Assembly (NCBI RefSeq): GCF_030247195.1
Contig: NC_080672.1
Location: 388,385,037 to 388,449,036 of the forward strand
Length of the DNA stretch: 64,000 nt
Direction: 5' to 3'
Source of the DNA: Topomyia yanbarensis
Taxonomy: Eukaryota; Arthropoda; Insecta; Diptera; Culicidae
Positions 24,294 to 35,330 of this stretch are shown here, piece by piece; the first letter of the stretch is position 1; each line of letters starts with the position of its first letter. The notes beneath the pieces are model-generated. The model was not told the DNA's origin, did not search any database, and saw only the letters and a program-made list of their open reading frames with translations. The position numbers and the translations under genes were made by a program.

Positions 24294-24420
24294 TTCACTC
24301 CGCAGCCGGGGGCAACAATACAATTTGTATGTGCACTGATATAGAACAATAGCTAGCTTGATTTACTGGTGCCTATAGCCTGCTATAGCGTAGCGATTTT
24401 TTTTTGCTTCTGCTTTGTGC

Positions 24421-26112
24421 GACGTCAGAAGATAGACTGATGACAACGTTTTGACTTTAGTCCACCTTTTATTCAAAGCCGAACCACTGTGCATGGGCGT
24501 TGAAGGAAACAGAGTATCGAGTACTCAGTGTGTTTGAGAGAAAAATTTTGCATTCAGTGAGCGAGTGGCAACGCAGTAGAAAATGTAAAATAGTGTAGAC
24601 ACATGAAACTCGAGTTATATCAAGTATGCTTACATCGAACGGCTGCTAAAACACGGCAAACTTCAGAGGGCTGTACTTGTAGCGCGAATGACAGAAGAGA
24701 AAACAGCTATAGTTATGCTCAGCAGAGAGCCTGGACTAGATTGTCCACTACGGTACTGAGTCCGCGCTCGCTGACTGGGTGCAATCGAGGAAAATGCGCG
24801 AGCAGAGTTAAAGAAAACTGAGGAATGGCGCTTCAAGATTGAATAACCTGAAAATCTGAAGCACGTTTGGTTATGATTTGAAGTACCCGAATAGTACGGC
24901 CTTACTGATGATGATGATAACGAACACAGGGAAGCTAAAAAAAACTATGCTATATTTCACCCTAAGGAGAAAAATTGGGTAAACACCAAAATTTGTCACA
25001 AGCCGAACATTTTTGGTTAAATCAGTCTTTGCACTTGAAGGGCACATATTCCGACAAAAAGTTAGTAGATTCCAGTCTCACTCGAGGAGGTATCTTTTTT
25101 TAGTGTGTCCAAAGAGGGTGAATATTCGCCATACCTCTAGTTCACCGCTTCTCTTTTTCCATTGGAAATTTTGCTATTGTTGCTACACCGACCAAAATAT
25201 TTGGATTTAGATTTCGGGTTAAATGAGCAAGATTGTTTCGTGTGGTCATTCTAACTATCGTCAATTGATTCCTAAATCTTTTGTACCTAATAAATACTAT
25301 TTTTGATTGGCTGCAATCAGTTGCTTGCACATAAAGTTATAATTTATTTTCGATGGAAAACTATCCCTCCCAATTTTTTTTGCTATAGCGACAGTGGTTC
25401 TGAGATTGTTAAATTTAACGCGCCGAAAAAAGATCACATAGGTCCGATCGAGTTCAACTGGTAGTACGTACAGTGAGGGATCGGAGTCTTTGATGACGAA
25501 TCTTGTTCGACATTTATTAAATTATGAAACTTTTCAACGAAAAAAATGTAACGGGATGTAAGGGGTTTCGGGAAAAACACTATTAAAGTGTTCAGAAGTG
25601 TTTATACCAAAATTTATTTATTTTTCCAACCTAGTTGGCGCGATTCTGAAAATTTATTTCTGAAATGTTTCAATGTATGTAAAAAGAAGGAAATCGATTT
25701 GTTTGTGAAAAGAAACTCCAATGTCTCCTTAAACGAATTGTTTGATTAAATATATAGAAAATTACCTTATATTCACAAATCAATTAGTAATATGTACGAC
25801 TTTCCCAACGGAGCCCGCACTATTGTTTTATAAAAATTAACATTACTGTGAGAATATAAAGATAAATCTGTTATGAATATTACTTATTACTAACTGCCGG
25901 AAATAAATGATTTTTTGTAGCTCTGAAGATTTTCCCGGCCATCAACTGCATGATTTCTGATGTACAAGAGATTCATGTACCTGTGAAATAAAAGAAATAA
26001 ATATTTGATTAGAATATGTGGGTATGTTCAATATTTGGATTGTATTTAACTTTTGGGAGTAAAGATATGACAAAAGATTAAAAATATTTGGATCAGGAAT
26101 GTTACATTCAGT
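24421..26112. other. no recognised gene
   Basis: 24460-24830 is GC-richer with a 72-codon frame lacking motifs. 24830-26112 is AT-rich. I see no RNA gene, exon or repeat pair that I can support. Confidence 0.35.
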
Positions 26113-26553
26113 GTTCTGAATTCATCTCATCAGAAACTAGCACCAACTGGGGACCAGTTTGAGGCTAAATCCATCCTAGCACCAAATTGGCACCAATAAG
26201 ACGCTAAATCCAAACAGTCACACAACTCGTGTGAGCGCTAAAGATATCTGATCCCTAGTCATGTCTCGAGAGGCAACCACAGAACCCCTGGTATGCTAAA
26301 GAGATAGTGAAAATGAGCTTTTTTGCTCGCTTATCACTATGCAAAATTTACTCCTGAAAAGAAAAAAAATCATTGAACGAATTTGTGTAGGTATAAGACC
26401 ACAACGACTTAACTAGAAAAGTTGTATTTGGAGTTTAGAATCCATTTCGTTAACGAATTACTTTAGACGTCCAAACAAGTTGTGGGACTGTTTGGATTTA
26501 GTGTCTAACAGATGCCAATTCGGTGCCAAATACTGACGAGATGAATTCGGAAC
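26113..26553. mobile_element. miniature inverted-repeat element
   Basis: The left end GTTCTGAATTCATCTCATC and the right end, read in reverse (GTTCCGAATTCATCTCGTC), are inverted repeats. They extend with CAGxAACTAGCACCAA against CAGTATTTGGCACCGA. No transposase. The target duplication is not clear. Short related sequence occurs near 41075-41150 and in the insertion at 57292-57423. Confidence 0.65.
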
Positions 26554-26606
26554 TTTGTAAACAATGTGCCCAATAGAGTAACAATAACTGACATCCCACC
26601 CTCATA

Positions 26607-26710
26607 CTACGTTCACACTAGGAGTTAAAACATGTTTTAACGCTGTCTTGATGACATTTTTCTTGTTGCTAATTATTATAACATGTTTTAAATCTGTAGT
26701 GTGAACGTAG
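26607..26710. mobile_element. small palindromic miniature element
   Basis: CTACGTTCACACTA at the left pairs with TAGTGTGAACGTAG at the right. An inner pair of AAAACATGTTTTAA-like words extends the palindrome. The total is about 104 bp. Flanks do not show an obvious target duplication. Confidence 0.7.
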
Positions 26711-27014
26711 CATTAAATAGATTCCTGGTTCAACCAGAGTATATGCCGTTAAATTTGAACCAAATCTGACAAGTCTAAATGGCTAGCAGACCAGCGTCAA
26801 CATTATGCAACCAATTCGAATCGACTTTTTCATACAAGCTTGTATGCAATACACCTTTCGTTTTGAGATGCACTATGCCACCTCTGGATCGGAAAAAAAT
26901 CGAAGTCATAGCTCCGTAGTAACCGGAACAAATATGTTTAAGCGGAAAAAGTTGTCAAATTTGCTGAAAAAATTCTCGGTTTGGCAGACAATTTGCATAT
27001 GTGGACCGTAAAGA

Positions 27015-27110
27015 GAAATTGTCTTGTCTTGTCTTGTCTTCATTTATTTGAAACGGCTCAATGCGAAAGTTTAACAATGCCGTGCGTCTTTTAAATATTT
27101 GCAACAAATA
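27015..27110 (-). mobile_element. 3'-end fragment of the ORF1-only retroelement family
   Basis: On the reverse strand: TTAAAAGACGCACGGC, then GAGCCGTTTCAAATAAA, as in the tail at 23225-23290. It ends in a (GACAA)n tract (TTGTC repeats at 27018-27038 on the forward strand). A short tandem tail like this is typical of several non-LTR clades. The copy is strongly 5'-truncated. Confidence 0.7.
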
Positions 27111-27235
27111 AATAATAAAAAACAGTTACATGAGGTATTTCCATTGAATTCTTCATACGCAATTTACCAGTGCTCGTGGAGATTCTTTTACGCCGCTCTG
27201 AAGTATTTGCAGCATCGTTTGAAACATCTGAAGAC

Positions 27236-27660
27236 ACATTCCAGCGTTAGGGGACAACGTTTGCACGCATTATGCAACTGTTAACAGCTTGTCGTTTGAA
27301 AAATTCTACGATGTACGTTCAAAACACTTAATTGAATTCCTAACATAACGTTAATGTTATGGGTTCGATATTTTTCAGGTTGTCATTTCATTCTGAGAGG
27401 TGAAAATGTCGCGTTAGGGGACAACAGAGCAAAATATTGATTTTCCAACCTACACTTGTATTTATCAAAAAACCTGCTCTATCTCAAACTTTAGAGCATC
27501 CATTTGTTCTAGGAATTTGATCATCGATAGTCACAGAACAATACTGTATACTTAGATTTTCGTGCTTTCATGAAATTTTTTTCACGACCGTTGCAAACGC
27601 ACCAAAATGAACACAAACGGTCGCATATGAAGTGTTGTCCTCTAACGCGACCGAAGTGTT
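27236..27660. repeat. repeat marked by GCGTTAGGGGACAAC motifs
   Basis: The motif occurs forward near 27245 and 27413 and, slightly altered, inverted near 27637 (GTTGTCCTCTAACGC). The inverted arrangement suggests the ends of a small mobile element, but target duplications are not visible. A second pair lies at 29864-30056. Confidence 0.45.
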
Positions 27661-29860
27661 TGTTGAAGCTCAAACAAAGCGAACTATATTACCTCTAGAC
27701 ATGTGAATAACTCAAAACAAAGATTTGAAATGCCAAACTAGATGTATTTCTAGTTTCACTTTCATGTGTATTTGACAAATGATTTAGAAATCAAATTAAT
27801 ATGGATTGAGAACAGGCCACACCGCATACCACAGTGTGGCCCGGTATAGAAGAGATAGTAGATCACAATCGCCACTTTCTAATGGTTCAGAAAAGGTGGT
27901 TTCAAGTAGTTTTGGTAATTTGAATACATGATTGACATCGGAAAATATATTAAATAAAATTAACTGTTTATTAGGGTGACTCAACAAATTTTTATTTTGT
28001 TGACCAAATAAGTTTTTTCAAGCAATTTTAAAGCGCTGACTTTGTTTTTTGACATTTTGACATCTTGAAAATAAAATTGACTGTTGATTAGGGCAGATCA
28101 AAAAACATCATTAGGGTGGTTCAATATTTATTTTCTTATTGCGTTAAAAATAAACAAATGTGACACTGAAGCAACTCAGCAAAGGTAAGACCGTCAAACG
28201 ATTATACTCAGTCAAGCAGTTATGATATTTACATATTGTAAATAATGTCGCGAAAAAACAGTAATACGGTTGAAGTAAAGATTTCGAAATAGAATGTAGC
28301 CCTTCCAGTTCCACCTCTGGCGTTTGTTCAACCGTTTCTACTGATAGATCTGCAAGAAGGCGCTTAATAGTTATGATTGCGAAAATTAATCAAAATACAT
28401 CCGTTTTACGCGATTTTTGGAAAAGAAGGGAAAGACGCAGCTTTTTGAAAATTTAGATGAAAAAATTGTTAAAAATCTGCACACAATTGCGGTCTTATGT
28501 CACTGAATTAACTAAATGATAGAAAACTGGAGAATTTCGTGAAATTGTATCTTTTATTTGCGAATTCTGAGAAATGCGTATCCTCGATAAAATTTTGACT
28601 TTAACGTGCTATAAAAACATTAAAAAGCTGTGTTAAACTACGATGTTTGGTTCATGTAGAAGAAAATCAATTCCGAAAAGACAAACCATGGTTTGTTCCA
28701 AGTGGTCGATAATTATAAACTGTGAAGTCCCGTTCCAATTTTTTTTCAAAAATTTCTCCACGGTGATTTAGTTGGAACCGTAAATCTCCGCCATATTTTT
28801 ATTTGTTCTGCTCCCAAGCCCAATACGTTGGAAAATGTCTATTTTCACTTAAAAGATGCAAATTTTCAAAAATTCCACAAAACTTTGTTTTTAAACTGCC
28901 CCGTTCCGTTTATTTCAAAAATTCCTTCACGGTGATTTAGTTGGAACCCCAAATCCCTGCCATCTTTTTATTTGTGCTGCTACCAAGCCCAGTTCGATGG
29001 TAATTTTTTTTTGGATCGTAAAAAATTCTATAATTTGTTTTCAGCGGTTTTCGTTTGTTTTGAGACTAGATGCTGATGTTTCATGCTATTTTTAGACATA
29101 TTTCGACAAAAAAAAATCGATTTTCAACATTTCATGTACTTCCCTTTGGATTTTTTCTTATATTATGAAAACAATATTCAAACGTCGCACCGCCTTAATG
29201 ATGTCCGATTGAGCTAAAAACATGCATAGATTACTTTTTCGATGTAATAAACATTTTATGTAAGACTTTATGCGAAAATTTAAGATGACCATTTTCATTG
29301 AAATCTTGCCTCTTAAACACCCCTAGTTCCTCACACAAACTTTGGTTTTAAACTGTGAAGCCCGGTTCCAATTTTTTCAAAAAATTCTTCACCAGGGGTT
29401 TCCTGGGACCCAAAACTTTCGCCTTTTTTTTTCGTTCTGCTCCCCGATCGTGTGTTGAACAGCGTTATCCCGTCAATTTGAAAGAATATTTAAGGAGGAC
29501 AAGTGAATGTTATTCCCTACGACCAAATTCTTCCATGCGCTCTCATACTTGTTTGGCATATTGTGTTCCATTCCATATCTTTGAACCCTGTTCTAAAATT
29601 GTTGATTTACTCTTAAATAGTTTATCCATTGATAGATGTAATAAAATCTCGATTATTTTGTGATATTATAAGGTAGGCCTTTTTCTTAATGGCATAACCC
29701 CCCCCCCCCCCCTCTCTTTCCACCCCTTATGCCACTCATACCACTGCATGGCTGCGCTATTTCTGAAATAGGTAGCTTATACCTTTTATATCTATATCCT
29801 GTTCTGTAGGCTCCCAAAATATCTCTGCAGAAGGATTTACCGTACTGTAACGGAAAGCGT
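27661..29860. repeat. AT-rich DNA with three dispersed copies of a phrase of about 100 bp
   Basis: Near 28725, 28898 and 29357 the same text recurs: CCCGTTCCAATTTTTT, TTCACGGTGATTTAGTTGGA or a variant, and a CTGCTCCCAAGCCC-like end. No gene is recognised. A 102-codon frame at 29355-29663 overlaps the third copy and is not credible. A C-run lies at about 29698-29712. Confidence 0.45.
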
Positions 29861-29863
29861 TAG

Positions 29864-30056
29864 GGGACAACACTTCTGTGCACCCCTGTGAAAGAACGAT
29901 TTCAAAGTTTGTTATATACAAATAGCATTGGTAAGGTATAGGAAAGGTATTGATGAGTACTAATAGCTTCTGAAAATATTTCATAGATATCGTGCATTGT
30001 TTTCGTGAAAAATTGAAAAAAAACATGATTTTTGCGTTAGGGGACAACGCAAAAAT
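29864..30056. repeat. second pair of GCGTTAGGGGACAAC motifs, one within a perfect hairpin
   Basis: The motif occurs forward near 29868 and 30034. The second is embedded in ATTTTTGCGTT AGGGGAC AACGCAAAAAT (30028-30056), an 11-bp perfect inverted repeat with a 7-base loop. Confidence 0.5.
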
Positions 30057-30595
30057 GGTCAAATTTTGCCCCCCTTTTATCCGGCAATCCATTCACTCAA
30101 AAAATCGGCGTCCAAAGATGAAATCTTTGTAAAATATGTATACAATAAAATGGCATTTAAGATTACTCCAAATTAATTTTATTGCGAACATACCGGTGTG
30201 GTACGGGAAAATCTATTCAATTATTAAAAACGAGTCTTAAATGTAGTACTGGTTTTTATTGACGAGCTTCATAAAATTCTTTTAAAAAATTTCTATATAT
30301 CTATGATTTGGGAGCCTTAAACCTTTACCAACATATTTCAGAACAACTTTTACTTATATTAGCAGATTTATTTTCATGAGGTAAGCGATACAAGTGCGTG
30401 GAATGTGTCTGAAAGTCATTCGGTTCGCTTCCTTGGTTATCGCTTTTGTCAATTCTGTCATCACTGCTGCTTTCAGAGAAATTGTTGTTTTCTTTGCTTT
30501 GTTTCTTAGGTGTGCATATTATGGACATGAAACCATCTTCCTAGTTTCCTACCTCGTTGTTAACGGTATTGTTCAGTTTATCTTCTGACCTTGCC
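30057..30595. other. no recognised gene
   Basis: A 67-codon reverse frame (30325-30528) is Ser/Asn/Asp/Lys-rich and could be a diverged tail of a retroelement ORF1, given the 5' fragment of such an element directly to its right. I cannot support that further. Confidence 0.3.
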
Positions 30596-30815
30596 CAAAG
30601 CAGAAGCAAAAAAATCGGTACGTTTTAGGCACCAGTTAAGCAAGCCAACACTTTGTTCTATATCCAGTGCACAAACAGTATTGTATCGTTGCCCATGGCT
30701 GCGCAGTGGCATGAGTCTGCGAAAGGAAACAAAAGTGCCCATGCTACGGGATAACACAATTTCGATCTACTTTAATGAAACTCGTATTAGACCCACTGTT
30801 CAGGGAAGTGGAACC
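30596..30815 (+). mobile_element. 5'-end fragment of the ORF1-only retroelement family
   Basis: This matches, in the forward direction, the reverse strand of 24190-24420: GCAGAAGCAAAAAAATCG, GGCACCAGTTAA, TTGTTCTATATCCAGTGCAC, then the ORF1 start (MSLRKETKVPMLRDN). The frame stays open through the first 40 residues or so with IYFNETRIRPTVQ and then departs near 30812. It retains the 5' end but lacks the rest, the opposite of the usual 5' truncation, so it was probably broken by a later deletion. Confidence 0.75.
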
Positions 30816-31390
30816 AGTGATGCCACAAGTACAAATTTATCTGGAAAGATACAGATTTTTAAAGCATTTTTGGTACAGATTCTGCACGGTACAGATTACA
30901 GATTTTTGTAAAAAGTACAGATTGGTGCAGATTTTTTTACATAACAGCAAGGTAAACTAATTTAACCCTGCAAGGCAGCCCAGTAAACAGCAGGTGAACA
31001 TTGAGTTAGGCAGCAGTGATGGCAAGAATCTGAAGTGGAGCTGGTACTGATTGAGCTTGAACTGAAGCTGCCATTAGAATGCGATATGCGAGAGACCTGC
31101 TTGCAGCACATCAAGAGGGATGATGTCTAAGTGAAAGCCGAGCGAATCTTCTCGGAGTGCATACGTTTACTCTGACCTGCTCCATTTGAATTCCTGCAAG
31201 CAGGTTTCTTCTATTGATACTACCAGCCCCATCTCAGGTTCTCGCCGCTGCTCTGTTGACCATCTTTGGTTGCAAACAAAGCGGAGCTGGAGTTGATATT
31301 GCCTAACCCGAAGAGGCGAATGACCTTAAGGTTAAAACCTCTACAATCGAAATAAGCAAAAAAGTATTAGTAAAAGTAAAGAAATGGAAA
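30816..31390. other. ACAGATTTTT-rich patch, SINE tail and unrecognised DNA
   Basis: 30840-30945 contains about six spaced ACAGATT words. 31000-31290 is GC-richer without a recognisable gene. 31300-31352 is a SINE tail (listed separately). Confidence 0.4.
31300..31352 (+). mobile_element. SINE 3' fragment
   Basis: CTAACCCGAAGAGGCGAATG followed by ACCTTAAGGTTAAAACCTC and CAATCGAAATAAGC, the conserved tail of the SINE family seen at 14665 and 19750. The tRNA-like head is absent. Confidence 0.75.
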
Positions 31391-31798
31391 GATTAAATTT
31401 GTAGTACATAATAGCAAAAAAATTCAAAAATTCCCTTTGTTCAATTGTACAAAAAAACAAAATAAAGGGAAAACTTTATATTGAAAGTGTGTACAGAAAA
31501 ACTAAAAATCGCAAAATCAACAAATTAAAGTCAATTTTCAAAAAATGTATAATCGACAACAAAAACCAAAACAAAACCTGTAAGAATCGATAAAAGAAAA
31601 CAAGAAACTAGACAATCAAATTGCAAAGATTAAAGAAGTCGAACATTGTTGAACAAATGGTGAAAATTATAAAAAAATCGGCAGATATTGAAAAATTTTG
31701 AGAATCAATGAAAATGAAAAAAAACAACTAAAAAAAATACGAACATTGATATAAAATAAAAATGCATAAAACTGAAAAGCTCGAAAATAATAAAATAT

Positions 31799-34700
31799 TA
31801 GAGGTGTGCGCCGATGCATTTTTAATCGGCGGCGGCGTAAGCGACATTTTTGGCCGGCGGCGGCGGCGTTGGCGGCGTCACGCCGTTGGACACTACCGGC
31901 GGCAGTGACGAATATTGACGCCAATGTAACTAAAAAAAATCTTGACTGTACAATTCCTTTCCCAAATTTTCGGTTTCTATTGTAACAGACTTCACAGCAC
32001 ATACAAACAAACGTTACAGCTTAAAGAAAATCTAAAAAAATCATCGCCCACGATGTACTAGCGACATCTGTTGAACACATTGCACAAAATGTAATTCTCG
32101 CAACCATATCAAATTTTTTTTCAACTGAAACTCCAATAGTGCCCACCTTGCTTGCCAAATGCAAGATAATAAATGAAAGGTGGAACTATTTTTACAGTTG
32201 TAAAATTTGAAGAACGAAATAGAAAAATTGTCGATGTCGCATACTACGACTTCGCATGAAATAATGATTGCAATGGACAAATTTGAAGAGGGCAGAGTAA
32301 CGACTGTATTTCAATGACCCATAATAATTATTTATTGTTCTATATTTGGGAAATTAAGCAACGGTAAAACAATTTTTGTTTTATTTGAGGAAATTAATTG
32401 TTGTTGTCGTTTCATTTTTTTTTGTTTCTATTTAGTCATCTTTACCGTAAGCCCGGGGACAATTGACAGCTCCCATATATTGAATTCATAAGCAAATTTT
32501 GGGGGTGATTTGGTGATGTCATGGCGGCTCGAATGGGGCAAAATTTGAAAAAGGCGCATCCCATTTATTGTTTTCCATATCTGTGGAAAATAATCAATTT
32601 AAGCATTTTTACCATTTTTTTGCTAGAATTTTGATAAAAACACAAATTCTATTCAAAACGAATTGTTAAGCTTGGTGGTGATGTACTTTCATTGGCCAAA
32701 ATGTTTTTCATTTACAATTCTCGAGATAAAAAGCACCAATGATTTAACGTTTTCAAACTTCACACAACAAGAAAACCAAAACATGTTTAGGAAGGAAGAG
32801 AGCCGGTTGTTAAAAACAGACTTCCAGCTAAATATTAATAAGATTTATGTAACTTTGCTGACGGTTTTCAGTTAGGGATAAATTTATTCTCTAATAATAG
32901 TTTTCTTTATTCACATTTTGGAATAAGCTTTTTCTAAATGTTGTTCTAGCCGCATTGACGGCGTTCATAACGTAACGAAACACGCTTTTCTCTTGAAACT
33001 TTTTCGTTTCGTTGTTCGTGGTACTCATACAGAGAAGGCATACTAGCGCCACCATCAAGTCGGTGGTGCATATATGAAACAAGCACTATCTGTCAAGTTG
33101 TCCCTGGGTTGTTTACCATCGCTCTTTTAGAATCCCGCAGATATCAGGTACCCTAACACGAGGCGTTATTATTGGCATTACTGCGCAGAAATGTCACTTT
33201 TAATGATCGTGTAAGGACACCTTTCAAGGTAGACACATTACTTCATTTTCCAGGCTGGTGTTTACTTTTACTTCTTGTAAGTACAAAATCGCAACAATGA
33301 TAAGGAATACGATTCCCTGGTACTACATTTTCTTACAACGTACGATCTGCTTCTATCTTGAGTGCAAAGTATGCTCGATGTGCTGCAATCATACAGATCT
33401 ACACCCTGACGAAACCTAAATATACAGTTACTATCAATCATAATCATTCCACGACTTGACGTGTTAGCTCCTGTTAGGTTGAAACTGATCACTAAACAAG
33501 TCTGATTGAAAATGGCCTGAGCATATCTCTAGTTTTCGTAGCACCTGCACCCCGCCAATTTCTCCAGCAGTTCCGGGGACCAACAAATTCTAATCCATTG
33601 CATACATTCGATACACCGAATCAATTAAATTACTAACATCCTGTTATGTGCTTAGTCACCGATTGGCATCGTGTTGTAACTTAAGAAATGGTTGTGAACA
33701 ACTCCCACCTTGGGCACTTCGACAAGAATGAATTTCACATTTCCGGCCCATATTGTTTGTTTTGGTTTGCATTAGATTAAAAAGACCGTAACGTTTTCGG
33801 GTGGGTGCGGAAACTAAGTAACGCATTTAGCTCTGTGTCAAAATCTCTTCACTAACGCCACCGATTTGTAGTTGAAATCTACCGTTTTTTCTACGAGTGA
33901 TGAAAATTCATCTCGTGTTACGTCTTATTTGTCTGTGATACCGGGCTGGTGCAACTGACACTGAAAATCTTTCTTGAGTGGGGCTAGATCATACGATGCA
34001 TAATTTATGAGACTAGAAATCTTACCCTCTGCATCGCCACATTTGTGCACCAGCGTCGCGAAAAGTCAAGATCACTTTGCTCAACTATTCTTCGAGAAAT
34101 TTTTTTTAAAATAGGTAACGATTCAATCAATTATAAATAAACCACGTATTGAAAATATTTTTTGTGTTTTCACAAAACTAGTTCACGCAAAAAAAAGATG
34201 ACATTATACTCAAATTTTTAGTAGGTGGTTGTGTCTGAATATGTTTGATATTTTTATGATTCTAATTCATAACTCGATGAAACATTGATTTGTATTAACT
34301 TTATTGATTAAAACAGTCAAGAATTGAACGACGTGCAAGGATTTTCGTAAATTCTCGTCGTGTTATAGTGATATTTTAGTCTTGAGCTTACCGTTGGATT
34401 TTTTACACAGAGTCACGTGTCTTCTAGTTTTCTAAATTATTTCACGGACATGAATTGTGGTTAGGTAAAGTATTTTGCTCAGCGCAGTTTCATTTAATTC
34501 CGAACATTTCTCTGAATTTTAACAAAGGAATAACAGGGTTACAGGTCCTAGTAATGTCTTTGTATCTAATGCTCGTGCCTATGAGACTGGCTGCTAGCAG
34601 TTGTACACAATAGCTCACATAGAAATTTCAAAACCAAAAAGCAGAGCGAATAATCCATGAATAATAGCCTGAGTTCCTTGTAATTTTTTACGTAAGTATA

Positions 34701-35330
34701 ATAAGATTATGTGGAAAATAAATTACTTCATGAATTACATCATGAACAGTTTCACGAGCTCGACTGGTGAATCGTGTGTAGCATATTAGGAATTAAGAAT
34801 CGGTTAAAAAATCATTGAATAATACACTGCGTTCCAGTGTAATTGATTAGGTGCAAAGATTTGGATCAGGCACATAATCGTAAATTTCAGGCACATATAT
34901 CTTGAAAGTGGAAGTTTTTTTTTAATTTGTGGACCATTTCACGCACACGAATGGTGAATTGAAACTTATATGCTCACAATCATAACCAGTTGACGAAGCA
35001 AAAATGGATCTTTGAATTATATAACGAGTGTCGTGTAATGGTTTTCGAGAAAATATCAAGATTATTTTAATTTTGTAATCCAATTGACGACCACTAATAT
35101 CAAATACTGATCAAGATGTGATAAATCATGAATCAGTTAACGTCGTATATTCGGTCCATAGACAATGTTCCTAGATTTGTCGATAAAATTATGAGCCAAT
35201 AATTTTAGAGCTCGCGAATTGTCGGCGCGGGAAAAATGCATCGGCGGCGCGCCGCCGATCTACCATTCGGCGTCGGCGTACGTTAAAAATTACCGGCGGC
35301 GGCGGCGTGGCGCGGCGGCGCACAAGTCTA
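31799..35330. mobile_element. hAT-like element, 3.5 kb, CGG-rich termini, no transposase seen
   Basis: The left terminus TAGAGGTGTGCGCCG and the right terminus, read in reverse (TAGACTTGTGCGCCG), match at 13 of 15 positions. An 8-bp target duplication, TAAAATAT, is perfect (31791-31798 and 35331-35338). Terminal TAGAG plus 8-bp duplication is characteristic of the hAT superfamily. About 120 bp inside each end is packed with GGCGGCGGC, in sharp contrast to the AT-rich interior and flanks. The 3.3-kb interior has no open frame above 80 codons and no hAT transposase motif that I can read, so this copy is non-autonomous and carries unexplained sequence. A 663-bp element is nested inside it. Confidence 0.88.
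32449..33111. mobile_element. nested inverted-repeat element inside the hAT-like element
   Basis: The left end AAGCCCGGGGACAATTGACAG-type sequence (32449 onward) pairs with the right end CTGTCAAGTTGTCCCTGGG (to 33111). Flanks TTTACCGT (32441-32448) and TTTACCAT (33112-33119) are a 7-of-8 target duplication, again of hAT length. It carries a 70-codon frame without known motifs. Confidence 0.65.

Larger units (their letters stand above)
23205..24420 (-). mobile_element. non-LTR retroelement containing only ORF1 and a 3' tail
   Basis: Read on the reverse strand, the element starts near 24415 (CAAAGCAGAAGCAAAAA), carries ORF1 (see 23302-24293) and then passes directly into a short 3' region with a perfect hairpin and an A-rich end. 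There is no endonuclease or reverse transcriptase ORF2 between ORF1 and the tail. The 5' region is shared with the fragment at 30596-30815 and the 3' tail with the fragment at 27015-27110, so both ends belong to one dispersed family. Either this copy lost ORF2 by deletion or the family is a naturally non-autonomous 'half-LINE', as HAL1 is for mammalian L1. Confidence 0.7.
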
